DNA from: Trema orientale
Lineage: Eukaryota > Streptophyta > Magnoliopsida > Rosales > Cannabaceae
Assembly (NCBI GenBank): GCA_002914845.1
Contig: JXTC01000540.1
Span: 102,518 to 166,517 of the forward strand
Reading direction: 5' to 3'
DNA length: 64,000 nucleotides
Made by a program: the position numbers and the translations under genes. Numbering within the stretch: position 1 is the stretch's first letter; each line of letters opens with the position of its first letter. The notes beneath the pieces were generated by a model. It did no database searches. It had not been told where the DNA came from and saw only the letters and a list, made by a program, of their open reading frames with translations. Shown here one piece after another: positions 38,374-50,560 of this stretch.

Positions 38374-40774
38374 AGAATCCTAATCCTATTAGGAGTCCTA
38401 CCCTATATAGCTACCAAAGGGAATTCTAATGTAATGAGTAAAAATCCTGGTCTATCTGACAAAGAGAGAGTAGCTGCTGCAATTGATTCAGAAAATCTAT
38501 TCATTTCTTAACAATTGCCACAAAATCTATTCATTTCTTAAGGTCAGAATCCTAAATCCTATTAGGAGTCCTACCCTACATAGCTACCAAGGGAATTCTA
38601 ACTTGATTTAATGAGTAAAAATCCTAGTCTATTCTAGAAACCTCCCAACCCTTTAATCCTAGGAGCTGGTGTAATGGATTTAGAAAATGTATTCATTTCT
38701 TAACAATAGCCACACTGTACATTTTTATAGGTTAATCTTACTATATCTACATATTAATCTGTACATTTTTATAGGTTAATCTTACTATATCTACATATTA
38801 ATAGACAGGCAGAAAGCCTAGCGGGCTATGTGGTGCAGCGTTATACATCTCTGCTCTGGCACATGGGCATCACTTATCAAAGTTAGACATTGTAAGTCCA
38901 GCTGATGTTATGTTTTGCAAGTTTGATGCTGTATTTGCTGGGGAAAGTTCCTTTTGCATCTTGCTCTTTTGATTTGAACTTTAGGGATACATTGTTTTCC
39001 TAATTATTTATTTATTTATTTATTTTTATGATTTGTAACTTTTTTGAGGCATATTTACTTTGTTGAAAACCAATCTAAAACTACTGAATTATATGTCTGC
39101 AGTTGTTTTTTTTTTCATCTGTCTTTTCTTTAATATGAATCATATAAATTGTTGATCTGCAACTTAATGAATTTTTTTATTTGTTAACGGCAACTGCTGA
39201 ATCAACTTTGAAAAAAAACTTTGTTTTTTCTTTTGTCTTTTGTACTTTGAATTTCTCTATTTTCATGTACTCTCATGAACAAATACACAGATATCTCTCA
39301 GAACTGCAATTGATGGATGTCTTTTTTCTTCACTAGGTTAAAATTGTACATATTTGTGAAGTAACATTGAGAAAACGATTGATTGAGTTCGAGAACACAG
39401 ATTCAGGGAGCTTAACTGTAAGTTCTTCTGTCTTGACTTGATCTTCCTAATTTTTATACTCTTTATTACATTATGATGTTCACTTAATTTCTGATTTTTT
39501 TTTTTTTTTTATATAATAAGAAACAAAAATTTTATTGGAATGTATGACAAGCAATTGAATGAGTGGCAAAGAAGTGAAAAAATAAATAAGTAAAAAGAAA
39601 TAAGGAGAAAATAACAGACATGCATCTATGAACAACTAGTTTTAAAAATGGAAAAAGGAAAATGAGTGGGTCAACGGCATAACTTTTTTTTTTAAAAACA
39701 TTTTTCTACACCATTTTATCCCACAAATATCTTCTCTCCCTCGAAAACCATAATCTGTAGTTAGAGCATCTATGATGCAATGATAAATCATTGTGCTAAT
39801 GCTATAGTTTATCATAGCACAAAAATCCTCCTCCACTGTAATGCTATTTCTTGTGCCAAATTTGGCTTCAAGTATAGTATAGTGTAAAATTTGGTATTCA
39901 ACTTTGTTATCATATTATTAATTTAAAACATTACATCCACTGTGTCTATTGCTCAATCAATTATATGTACATTTTTTTCATGCTCAATCAAAACACTTTT
40001 CAATGCTTAACAAATTACAAGATTAACATAACAAATTACAAGATTAACATATTGATGTAGAACAAGAGTGAAAATTTAGAATAGATGAGAAGGAAAAGAT
40101 AAAGAGAGGAATTTAGGAAGAATTTAGAGAAGAAGAGGAAGAACTTTAGAGAGAGAAGAAGAATATTAGAGAGAGAATTTCTGAATAGTTGTATATCATT
40201 AATCAAGTCTGAAAAATAATGAACATAGAAGAGCTTATTTATAGAGAAGCTCTAGGAAACTGACATATTCTAGAAACAAACATAAAAGGGAAATAACAAA
40301 CTAGTTACTCAAATTTTAAATAATACCTAATAAAATAATTAAATAGCTAAATATCTATTTTCTATATTTACACCTAACATAAGTACGGAAAGTAGAGATG
40401 TAGGATAAGATGAGAAAAGATATAGAAATAGAGAGAATAGGTAGAATAGCAAGAAATAAGCAAGATGAATAAGAAATTGGATAGATGAGAGAGAGAGAAG
40501 AATCAAGGAGAGAATTAGATAAATGGGTAGAAGAGCAATAGAGAATCAAGATAAGAACTTAGAAAGAAAGAGGTCCATAGGAGAAGAAAACTCAATGATC
40601 ATTTATTAATTCATCATAGTCCAAAAAGCAATTACATAGATTACCTATTTATAGATAGGTAATTGGACACAACTAGGAAAGTAGACATATTTTAGAAATT
40701 GATAAAAACAGGAAACTTAAAACTACTTACTCAAAATTAAAATCAACCTAATAATTAAATAAAACCTAATAATA

Positions 40775-40817
<43 letters not shown>

Positions 40818-43800
40818 AATATATTTTATTCATGTCTACATTATTCTCCCGGGGTTCGAGAACTCGACTCCGACGAGTTAAACCTTAAATACATCATTAA
40901 TCAATAATATAACGCATAGAACAAGCAGCAATCCCAAGTCTTGAGTCTTGATGAAGAGGTAGGATATTAAAACTGGGACTTGTTCCACTTTGAGAAAAGG
41001 CAAAGCATGGACTGGCCTTGATGATGTGATGAGGTAAATCAGCGTGTAGACTCATGGTAGAGAACTGTTGAATCAAATCTGAATGCGAGGCGGCGTTGGA
41101 GATGAGACACAGCGGGGAGCATTGACTTGGTTGTCGGTAGGAAGTGCGGAAGTCTGGTGGAGAGCGGCAAAAGAAAGGTGGCAGCGACTGGTTGTGTAGA
41201 TCTAGGATTTTTTTTTTTATAGAAGAAACAGAACCTGGCTCGGATACCAATTGATGTAGAACAAGAGTGAAAATTTAGAATAGATGAGAAGGAGAAGAGA
41301 AAGAGAGGAATTTAGGAAGAATTTAGAGAAGAAGAGGAAGAACTTTAGAGAGAGAAGAAGAATATTAGAGATATAATTTCTGAATAGTTGTATATCATTA
41401 ATCAAGTCTGAAAAATAATGAATATAGAAGAGCTTATTTATAGAGAAGTTCTAGGAAACTGACATATTCTAGAAACAAACATAAAAAAGAAATAACAAAC
41501 TAGTTACTCAAATTTTAAATAATACCTAAAAGGGAAATAACAAACTAGTTACTCAAATTTTAAATAATACCTAATAAAATAATTAAATAGCTAAATATCT
41601 ACTTTCTATATTTACGCCTAACGTAAGTAGGAAAAGTAGACGTATGATCTCCATCACATATTGATTATTAAATAAAAAAAAAACTAGAGTAGCAATTTAA
41701 ATAGCAGTGTGCATTGGAGTGAAAAATTTGGTGTCAAATTTAGCACCTTCCTACCTTTTGTGCCAAATATAATATTGACAATAGTATTTGCATTGGAGAT
41801 GGTCTAATGCTTACAATGCTGTATTCCATAAATCTTTGTCTTCCTCTTGCAATCTGGCCGAAATAAATCTGCACATCACTTTATACCGGTCCAACTTTAG
41901 CCATCTTAACATTCCCTGTAATTGACCAGCCACCCTAGAATGCGTGAAAAGGTGAGCCAGACTTATAGAATTCTCCTTTCAGATAGCACACTAGTGATGT
42001 GACATATACATAAATGACCCTCTTCTTTCTGATACATCATGGTTAATAATTTTACCATGAGCTAATAGCCAAGAGGAGACCTGAACCTAAGTGGGAACTT
42101 GAGCCTTCCAGATGAATTGATAGGGAGTGAAATTAAGGAATATCCCTTCTAGTAAATCTTATTTCCTTTCTTTGAAAGAACGTTAAGGGGGATAACTTTT
42201 AATGGCCTTCATATTTTCTTTCCCCAAGAAAAGAAAAACCTTGAAATGGTCTTTGGATTATGTTTTTACATTTCTTTTAGTCATAATTCGTAAATGATGT
42301 ACGTTGTAATAGGATGACTTGCCTCTATGCTATTGCTGGTTTAATGGCTAAATGTTCGTTTCATCATCATAATCTTACATCTACTAGTTTTTGATTGCTT
42401 CTGTAAATATAACAAAACGAAACCATTATTTGTAGACTAAATGGAGTGATTTAAATTCGGAGAACAAGATGTTTCCAAAGTTAAAAGTTACACATCTTTT
42501 GATATATGATATTGTCACTGTGATACGAAACATAAAAGAATTACTAATTCTCACGTTTTGGGATGTGTAGCTTGCTATAGTGATGAATATGAATTGATAA
42601 TTTTTTATTATTTTAAATTTTTTTAGTTTTTTGTTATGATGTTTTGTTGCACTAATTAATCTGCATGCTACAATTTGCACGTGGAAACTAATAAATTAAC
42701 AAATGCATTGTGAAATCAATACCTTAGTTGTTTTTTAATTATTCAATTGGCTGCCCTATAACTAATTAGCAATGGCAAACAGCTGGGATGATCTTAATGA
42801 CTTTTTTTTTTTTTTTTGTTGACATGTCTACATTGAATTCTAGTTTCACTATTTTATTCTGTTGATCGTTTTAAAAATTATTTCTAAATAGATTGAGGAG
42901 TTAAACAATAATGCTACGGAGCTCACAAATTGCAACTTGTCATCTACTGTTACCCAAAAGTCTGGGGAATTGCTTTGTCAACATAAAGACAATAAGGAAC
43001 CTCCACCTCCTTTTGCTCATGGACTTTGTAAAAGTTGTTTTAAAGATGTAAGTCACTACTGACTTCCATTAGCAAATTCTGTTGTGCTGTTTCTGCCTTT
43101 CATGTGTGATTATGTCATTGTAGTTCATGGAAATTTCTGGCGGACTTAATGGGGGATCAGATCCTCCTGCCTTCCAGCATGCTGAAAGAATGAGAGTGGC
43201 CAATGCTTCTGCTAAGAAATTAGATGATTCAGAAGTTGGTCTCCAACTTGGGGAGAAAACATCTGAGCTTGTGGACAAAACAGTCAGTTGCTTGCCTTCC
43301 TAATTTGTATTGCCTTCCTAATTTGTATTGTTCTCTCTTGCCGTTAAGTACTTTTTGTTTTGGGGTGTAGACCATGAATTTTCTTTAACATGTCTGGTAA
43401 TAATGATCTGATTGTGTTATAGAATCTGGGAAGTTGAACGGTTTATATTTATACTGTTGTCTGCTCAGCCTCAAACTAAGTAGTAACAAGAAGTTTGCGT
43501 AGTGTGATTTTTCTTTTTTAACTTGAGCAATTGTTATTTGTGTTCTTATCATCCATATTCTTCAACACTTGTGTCTAATGTTGTCTTCTCTTTACTTCTT
43601 TTTATTATTCCTCTCTCTAACTTGTGTCTCTAATTTGCTTGTATTAACATAGACATTTTGTTTACTTCAGAGCAAGAATGTTGAATCTTCAACCGGATGT
43701 AGCCAAAATGCAAACAAGAAGGAAAAATTGGAAACCACAGGGTTTGACAGTAAGTAATAGTCTTGTAGAAAAAATGTGGAAAAATTAAGTTTGGTATCTT

Positions 43801-46800
43801 GTTACAATACACTTGAGATTGATTCTGTGAAACCTTGTTTTGTTCAACTGCTGCTGTCGTAGATGGAAAGTCATTTGATGGTGCTTCTGATACTTCCTCC
43901 AAGTTTAAGGATACAAGTAATCTTATTACTAGTGATGAATCAGATGGCCTTTCTGATATTGATGATGTTGAGGTATGTCACCTTGGTTTCCATGGTTCTA
44001 GTGTTTTTAATAATGAGTTCATCGAAGTTTTGATAAAAATTTAGTTATGGACCTCGCCATGAATCTGGAAGAAGGATTATATTTTCGTTTGAAGAATTCA
44101 GTTTAGAAAGATATCATACTACAGTCCTTTTCTAGTCTTGCCAGATTATACAGATTTTATTACCCTTTATCCTTTGATGGTAATTAGCTGCCGCGCCACC
44201 CCCTTCCCCTTCATAACCATCATGGGCTTTATAGTCAACCAATTGTTTCCTGATATTTCTTCTGATTGTATTTTTGGAATAGTTTCCTATTCTAGAGTGA
44301 AGTTTATCAACGTAAAATAATCTTCCAACATTTTGTTGTGTATAGAGCCCTAACATTTAACCAAATCCTTTTTGAAGAATATCATAAGTACTCAACTTTC
44401 CTAGATCTACAACACAACTGAAAACCTTCCATTTTCATTGGGGCACAAGCTTTCCAAATGAAAGAGCAAGATGGAAAGGACTGATATCTTTCAATCGAAG
44501 TTGAGTACCCGAAAGCCTTTCTTGTCTCTCTCCAGCTTGGTGTGTGTGCTTTGTAAGCAAGATCGTGAATCTATGGATCATTTGTTTTTGCACTGTCCTG
44601 CGGTTTGCATCTCTTTGGTGCCATTTACTTAACAAGTTCAGAGTTTCTTGGGTTTGGCCTCGTCATTGTAAGGATGTCTTTCAGTTTGATCAAGGGTTTT
44701 ATGGCTTGGGTGGTTGTGGGAAAAGGTTGTGGAATTGTGCTATTTTGGCTATGTGTTGGTCTATTTGGCTGGAAAGGAATAACAGAATTTTTGAAGATAA
44801 AGAAGTTTGTTTGGAGTATCTTTGGGATAAAGAATTCTGGATTGCTCTTTGGATCTTTGACACTTAAGAGTTCAAAGATTTGATGAATTCAGATTTGATT
44901 TGGGATTGGAATATTTGGTTGTAACTTTAAGAAGATATCTAGTCATCTTCTTTGTATTTTCTTTCCTTTTTAAATAAATTTGGTCCTTTTTTCTTATCAA
45001 AAAATAAAATAAAATACATTAACCAATTCCCTTCCACCATTAATCCTTGGAGAGTCGGTCATTTTCTGCTTTCAGATTGTAATGATGTTTCAAAACTTTT
45101 GTCTACTGTGTTATTTATTCTTTATTTATGCCAAGTGTCTACCATCTCTCATTCTGTTCAAGTTCCCTTTTTTTTGCATTATTTGTGCCAGTAAACTATC
45201 TACCGTCCAGAACACATGAATGTTTAGGTCAATTTTTAGTACACAATCTAAATTTTCCTTTTTTCTTTTTAATTTTGTTTATGTATGTTTCGGCTTTTTA
45301 AAGGTAAGTGGCTACCTTAACAACGAGGAGGAGATACGTTACAAGAAGACAATCTGGGAAGAAATTAACAGACAATATTTAGAGGTTGGAAATCTATTTA
45401 TTTCTTTTATCTGATTGCTAAACAATTTTATTTTGTGATGATATAATTAAGTATTACCAATATGGATTTTCAGGAGCAGGCTGCAAAGATAAATAATGGG
45501 GAGGGAGATAAGGTTTCAAAGCAGAGAAAGGTCATTATTAACATTAATTCTTTCGATTCTATTGATTTATAGCTTCCTTGATCTATAATCCATATTATAA
45601 CTTGAATTGTACATTATGTTGCACTATTTCTATTGGTTAAAGATGATGTTGCAAAATGATATTGTCGTCTATTGCTGATTCTTTTTTCATATGGCTTTAT
45701 TCTCCTATCTGGTGCACGTTCATAATCCTCCAGGGATATTTTTAAGTGTTTTTCATCATTTTCTTTTACCAGCTTGTATTCTCTCATTTCTTTGTGCAGA
45801 ATTCTACTTATTTTTTTTTTTGGGGGGTGACAAATGATTTCTTATTTGAGATTAAATACAAGAGTTCAAGAGTCGAGATTTTTCTGAAATGTTCTGTTAT
45901 TGCAACGTATTCAATCAACTTTTCAAACTTGATGTTTAGAATTTTTTTCGTAGAAGCTTCTTTTGAATTTGATTTGCTTATTATTTGATTATCATTGCAT
46001 TTCTTTAATCTTTGACTAAACACTTAAGGTTATTTAAGTTTTCGTTTATATTCTAAACTAGGAGAGGCGCCAGAAACAAGATTCTAATGCCAATCCTCAG
46101 ACTGCCGCAGAAGCAGCACGCCAAATGTTAAGCAAAAAGGTAATTTTGGATAGAATTTGAATGAGAGGAGTTATTGCTGACCAGATATGGTCCATTTCAT
46201 GGAGGCATGTGGTTTTCTTATGGTAGAATTAGCTCACTTGTCTTTTACTTTTTCATTCAGGTGAAGTCCTGTTTTTCCATTTAGCTTCTCCAAAGTCTCT
46301 TTCTGCTTCCTTTTTAAACGATATCTTTATTTTTGGTTGATAACACATTCATGCTTCTTTGGGCATGACTATCATATTCAGCTTTGATTTTTTTCCTTTT
46401 GCTTTTAGTTTTACGTTTATATCTAGATGCAAGTCATCTATTGCCTCTATCTCTGTGCTGATTTGCTTCACCTTCAACTGTTTATCTTAACAGCGATTAC
46501 TTTCAAAAGTCAATCTCGACATGTTGGAGAAGGTTTTTGACGAAGTAAGTTAATTTTCTTCGTCTCTGGTAAATAGTAAAGAATCTTGCATTTCATAGTA
46601 ACTGGTATGAGATGATTTTGTTTATCGCACTACTCTTTTCTCATCTCCTACTAGGTGACCCCCTCAAATAAAGCTCCCAAATTATCAGATGATGATGACA
46701 CAAATGGGCGAAGCCCTAATTATAAAGAGCATACGTCAGATGTTGAGGACAACAATGATGAAACGGGTTTGGACTACCAAGATGCGGAGGAAGGGTATGG

Positions 46801-46873
46801 TAATGGGATCCATGACTGGCCTATGAAAGATGATAATTATGAGTTTGACTATGATAATGATAATAAGTTCTGA
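33032..46873 (+). CDS. BRF1: BRF1-type TFIIIB subunit (TFIIB-related factor), 19 coding exons
   Basis: Coding exons: 33032-33087, 33269-33350, 33583-33658, 34502-34581, 34711-34787, 35700-35762, 35903-36015, 37623-37702, 38805-38891, 39337-39417, 42892-43047, 43124-43282, 43671-43749, 43863-43972, 45304-45384, 45474-45530, 46062-46139, 46494-46544 and 46655-46873. They join in frame to 1,785 nt (594 residues) with no internal stop. Domains in order: an N-terminal zinc ribbon (C3, C6, C21, C24); two cyclin folds at about residues 73-160 and 183-262, with the signatures NFTRGRRT and [20 protein letters not shown]; an acidic linker; and the BRF1-specific C-terminal region at about 434-522, with YKKTIWEEINRQYLEEQAAK and LSKVNLDMLEKVFDE. 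The tail is very acidic. Known role: together with TBP and BDP1, BRF1 recruits RNA polymerase III to tRNA, 5S and similar genes in the nucleus. Exon 15 ends at a weak donor (GTTGGA). Several introns carry mobile elements. Confidence 0.93.
33415..33540 (-). mobile_element. SINE, family B, in BRF1 intron 2
   Basis: On the minus strand GGCTTAGCCTAATTGGTAACC resembles a tRNA box A and TATTAAGTTCAATTCC a box B. An A-rich tail follows (AATAAAATAAAATAAAAATT). It is antisense to BRF1. The worn copy at 4,130 shares the CACCTCCAATATT block. Confidence 0.6.
34434..34485. repeat. (ATT)n microsatellite in BRF1 intron 3
   Basis: About 17 uninterrupted ATT units, immediately upstream of the acceptor of exon 4. 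The repeat is likely to vary in length between individuals. Confidence 0.9.
36447..37200. mobile_element. Inverted-repeat element in BRF1 intron 7
   Basis: The left end (TAAAAAGGCTAG, then GGCGAGAAGCAAGCCTTGAGG) and right end (GGAGGCGAGCCTC, then ACGCCTTTTTA) are imperfect inverted repeats rich in AGGC/GCCT. Similar GAGGCTTAAGC blocks lie internally. It has no coding content. The exact ends and the superfamily are uncertain. Confidence 0.45.
38116..38325. mobile_element. MITE in BRF1 intron 8, family of CCAATCCAGTAGG ends
   Basis: The left end GGGCACCAATCCAGTAGGTATTTTTT mirrors the right end CCTACTGGATTGGCAACC. Both sides abut (TA)n, fitting TA-targeting elements such as Stowaway/mariner. 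A second copy lies at 55,630-55,863 in reverse orientation. A run of 11 G interrupts the right end. Confidence 0.75.
38343..38370. repeat. (GA)n microsatellite in BRF1 intron 8
   Basis: Fourteen GA units directly follow a (TA)n run next to the MITE. Beyond it, 38,371-38,710 contains two diverged direct copies of a block of about 150 bp (AGAATCCTAATCCTATTAGG and onwards). Confidence 0.85.
38715..38802 (+). repeat. Perfect 44-bp tandem duplication at the BRF1 exon 9 acceptor
   Basis: Two identical head-to-tail 44-bp units end immediately before the AG of the acceptor used for exon 9. Each contains a branch-point-like CTTAC/TTAAT and an internal TTTTATAG. The duplication therefore copies the branch and polypyrimidine region of the intron. 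Confidence 0.85.
39757..41810. mobile_element. MITE in BRF1 intron 10, split by an LTR element
   Basis: The left part (39,757 to 40,052) begins GAGCATCTATGATGCAATG. The right part (41,662 to about 41,806) ends GCATTGGAGATGGTC. Together they match the MITE type at 5,213. The LTR element between them carries its own target duplication, so the MITE came first. Confidence 0.65.
40053..41656 (-). mobile_element. Short noncoding LTR retroelement with composite LTR end
   Basis: An LTR of 405 bp (41,252-41,656) and a near-identical but end-truncated copy (40,053 to about 40,398) form the outer ends. They are flanked by the perfect 5-bp duplication CATAT (40,048-40,052 and 41,657-41,661). On the minus strand a tRNA-Met-type primer-binding site, TGGTATCCGAGCC, directly follows the right LTR. 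A second, diverged LTR-like block (40,399-40,840; starts TGTAG, ends CTACA) lies next to a polypurine-like GGGAGAA. The internal part is only about 400 bp and has no gag or pol, as in TRIM elements. The composite left end is unusual. Confidence 0.7.
44450..44960 (+). pseudogene. 3' end of a LINE in BRF1 intron 14
   Basis: The frame around 44,530-44,867 encodes CVLCKQDRESMDHLFLHCPA, CWSIWLERNNRIFEDK and similar: the zinc-binding domain at the C-terminus of plant LINE reverse transcriptase. It is followed by a short 3' region and an A-rich tail. A 5'-truncated copy like this is what LINE insertion usually leaves. It is in the same orientation as BRF1 and inside an intron. Confidence 0.8.
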
Positions 46874-47477
46874 AAGTGCAGAAGCCGTTTCCCACAACCA
46901 ACTCTTTCCTCGGTGATGAGAACATGTGTATTTATTCGTCGCAATTTGATGCCTGTAAAAGAGAATAATTATGTTGCAAAAACAAGTTTTGTTAATAATT
47001 GCACTTGTTTTTTCTTTTTTTTTTTTTCAGGCATAGTATTTAAAAAAAATCACGATGTTTAGTGGGTTTTTTTAATCCACACCTTTCTAATAATTAATCA
47101 AATATCAAATATTTCATTTATGTTCAATCTAACCTCACATGGTTTACATTTATGGTCAAAATTGGAATTTGAAATCGTAGAAGGCAATGTTTTTACTCTT
47201 TGAAATTGTTGATTGGCATCTATAATATTGGTATAAGAATGAACAGATGCTGGTGTTAGCACCACATTATGTGATTTGGAACGGTGCAGTTTGGTTCTTA
47301 GATAGTGACCACGTGTCCCTTGAAATAGTGGAAAGTATATCACCCACTATTTGTACGGACACAGATCGGTGAGAACCCACATATTGGCCTTAGTGTGTAT
47401 AGCGCCTAGATTTCAGCTGTACAATATACCTTTTAGAATATTCCATGTGGTCGGATTGTACTTGGTTGAGACAATGG
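46874..47477. other. BRF1 3' untranslated region and spacer
   Basis: The first part is probably the BRF1 3' UTR; no canonical AATAAA was seen near the stop. The rest, up to the gypsy target duplication, shows no recognisable gene or repeat. Confidence 0.4.
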
Positions 47478-47879
47478 TCGGATGGTACGTATTGCGGTTA
47501 ATTCTTCTTTTGTTTATGAGACTCTATCGTGAAAGCTTATAGAAAATAAAGTAGATTTTTTGGTTTATTGAGGAACCGATCTCCAAGAGTACCCAAGTAC
47601 TCAAGTTAATTGACAATATGCCTTTATTTCTCAATTTGCCTTGACTTATATAGGCATTAGACTACAAAAGTAGCTAACGTACAAAACCTGATTAAGTGGA
47701 AAGAAGTTACATTCTTATTGGCATTAAACTAGAAAAAGAAAACAACTATGCCCCTAGGATTCGGTCAAATCAACAACTACTAAAGAACTTAAATAAAATG
47801 ATAAGACACGTAGTAATACGTGTAGCACTACAGAAAACTAATTCAGATAAACTAGCCACGTAACACTCCCTTCCCCTTA

Positions 47880-49220
47880 AAAAGCAGCCTTGTCCTCAAG
47901 GGTCAAGTTTGGAAATTGCTTCTTAATGGCTTCCAGGTCTTCTCACGTAGCTTTTGCCGGTGACAGTCCTTGCCAATGAACCAGAATCTGTTTCTTCTTC
48001 TTATGCAATCTCTCTTCTAGTATTGCTTGTGGCCTGGGACAAAGATTATCATCATTTTGTACAATAGGAAGTTCAGTTTGTACAAAAACTTTCTTACCAA
48101 TCTTTTTCTTCAGTAAAGACACATGGAATACTGGATGAATTTTGGATTCTTTAGGAAGCTCTAATTTATAAGCTACAACCCCTATTCTTTCAAGAATCTT
48201 AAATGGACCATAGTATCTTGGAGACAGCTTCTGGTTTCTTCTCATCGCAATTGATGTTTGCTTGTATGGGTGAAGCGTTAAATGGACCCGGTCCCCTACT
48301 ACAAACTCACGTTCACTGTGATGCTTATCATACACCTTTTTCATGCGTAGCTGAGATTCTTTCAACGAGGCCTGCAATTCTTTAATAACTTGATCTCTGT
48401 CCATCAACTGCCTCTCAATTGCCGCAACTTGAGTCTTGCCTGGAATATAAGAAAGTAAGGTGGGTGGCAAGCGGCCATAAATTATTTCAAAAGGAGTTCT
48501 TTTCGTAGCTGAATGCCAACTCGTATTATAGCAATATTCTGCCCAGGCTAACCATCTGCTCCATTGTTTTGGCCGTGAGCTGGTGAGGCAACGTAAATAC
48601 ATCTCCACTGTGCGATCAACCGCTTCACTTTGGCCATCAGTTTGTGGATGGTGCGCCGAGCTGTAATTGAACTTAGTTCCATTCAACTTTAATAACTCAG
48701 ACCAGAATATGCTAGTGAAAAACAGGGTCTCGATCGCAAACAATTGATTTTGGCATTCCATGGAGTTTGAAGATATTATCCAAAAAAAAAAACTTGCGCA
48801 ACTTTAGCAGCTGTATATGAATGTGACAAAGAAATTAAGTGCGCATATTTTGACAATCTATCCACGACTATCATTATAGTTGATTTTCTATTAGATAACG
48901 GCAACCCATCAACAAAATCCCTGGAGATATCTTCCCATACCTTAGTAGGAACCGGAAGAGGTTGTAGTAATCCTGCAGGAGCAATTTGTTCAGATTTGTG
49001 CCGTTGACAAACATCACAAGCAGCAACAAATTCCCGAATCATTTTTCCCATTCCTCTGCAGAAAAAAATTTGCTTTAATTCTCTGAAAAGTCTTCTGATA
49101 TCCGTCATGGGTGCCGTTATGAAATTGTTCAATGATGTCATTAATTAAGGCAGAATTTTCAGCAAGACAAATTCTATCCTTATAAAAAATAATACCATCC
49201 TTAAATTCCCATAGACCCAC
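47880..49220 (-). pseudogene. Gypsy integrase with C-terminal chromodomain
   Basis: Visible on the minus strand are the zinc-binding H/C region (HNGTHDG, CDVCQRHK), the catalytic core with D (ISRDFVDGLP), D (VCDRDPVF) and E ([15 protein letters not shown]), and the C-terminal GPF.I and [12 protein letters not shown] motifs. A chromodomain follows ([14 protein letters not shown], then EDLEAIKKQFP). Its expected Trp codon has become TGA at 47,943-47,945. There are frameshifts near 48,770 and 49,060. The chromodomain places the element among the chromoviruses, whose integrases target heterochromatin. Confidence 0.88.
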
Positions 49221-49234
49221 AGCATCATCATCTT

Positions 49235-49690
49235 TTATACGTGCAAGGTTGAATCAGTGCATACTTCTTCCTTGATAGCTTCTATCCAATTAGGAACTGG
49301 TTGAGAAATAGCTACTAATTTCCCTTCCTCACTCTTTTCAGCATTTCTCATATCTTTTCTTCTAGATAGAGCATCAGCCACAATATTTTCCCTTCCCCGT
49401 TTATACTCAATTATGAAATCAAAACCCATAAGCCTATACAACCACCGTTGTTGAGCTACAGTAGTTATTTTTTGATTCCATAAATACTTCAAGCTCTGTT
49501 GGTTTGTGCGAACTATGAATTGTCACCCAAGTAAGTACGGTCTCCATCTTTGACCAGCTAACACCAAGGCTAAGATCTCTTTTTTATATGTAGATAACAG
49601 TAAATTTCTTCCTGTTAATGCCTGACTAAAAAAATGCTATAGGCCGATCTTGCATCAAAATAGCTCCCACTCCGGATCCACTTGCGTCAC
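49235..49690 (-). pseudogene. Gypsy RNase H domain
   Basis: Read across frames, [30 protein letters not shown] and FIIEYKRGRENIVADALSRR are the hallmark stretches of Ty3/gypsy RNase H. Its role in the element was to remove RNA template during reverse transcription. A frameshift near 49,700 separates it from the reverse transcriptase. Confidence 0.85.
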
Positions 49691-49692
49691 AC

Positions 49693-50560
49693 TCAACAAT
49701 GAATTTCTTTGAAAAGTCTAGTAAAGCAAAGCACGGGAGCCTTGGTCATGGCTTCCTTCAATTGTTGAAATGTAACATCTGCTGCTTGTGTCCATAAAAA
49801 TGAATCCTTCTTCAACATTTTAGTCAATGGTCGGGCTATTTTACCAAAATTTTGAATAAATTTTCGGTAATAACCAGTCAGCCCCAGAAAACCTCTTAAC
49901 GCCTTTGGTGTTTTAGGCTTTGGCCAGTTGATCATCACAACAACCTTGTCTGGATCCATAGCTACCCCTGCATCAGAAATTATATGGCCAAGGTACTGCA
50001 CCTTACTCTGACCAAATTGGCATTTTTCTTTCTTTACAAATAACTGGTGAGATCTTAGTAAAGCCAATGCAATTTTTAAATGTTGGAAATGTTCCTCCCA
50101 TGTCTTACTGTAGATAAGAATATCATCAAAAAATACTAAGATGAATATACGTAAATAAGGTTGAAATACCTCATTCATCAAAGCTCGAAATGTGGATGGA
50201 GCGTTGGTGAGACCAAATGGCATTACAAGGAATTCATAATGACCATGATGAGTTCGAAACGCCGTCTTTGTTGTGTCTTCTGGTGCTACGCGAATCTGAT
50301 GATATCCACTTCGCAAATCAAGCTTTGAGAAAATTTTGGCTCCATTTAACTCATCCAACAGTTCATCAATGACTGGAATTGGAAAGCGGTCCTTTACTGT
50401 AATCTTGTTGAGAGCACGATAGTCGACACACATTCGCCACGACCCGTCATATTTCTTTACTAAAATTACTGGGGATGAATAACGACTGTTGCTTACCTTG
50501 ATTACCCCTGTCGAAAGCATTTCTGCGACAATCTTCTCAATCTCGGCTTTTTGATAATGT
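49693..50560 (-). pseudogene. Gypsy reverse transcriptase domain
   Basis: A long open stretch of 275 codons covers nearly the whole domain: WRMCVDYRALNKITVKDRFP, SKLDLRSGYHQIRV, EFLVMPFGLTNAPSTF, the catalytic FFDDILIYS, and LGHIISDAGVAMDP. The frame is lost just downstream, so the copy is not functional, but the catalytic aspartates are intact. Confidence 0.92.

Noticed and set aside
40897..41250. A 117-codon minus-strand frame within the short LTR element
   Set aside because: It runs from the primer-binding site through the internal region and resembles neither gag nor any host protein I know. It is most likely noncoding in a TRIM-like element.
44132..44356. Short frames just before the LINE fragment in BRF1 intron 14
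   Set aside because: They have no similarity to LINE or host proteins and both strands are open; treated as chance.
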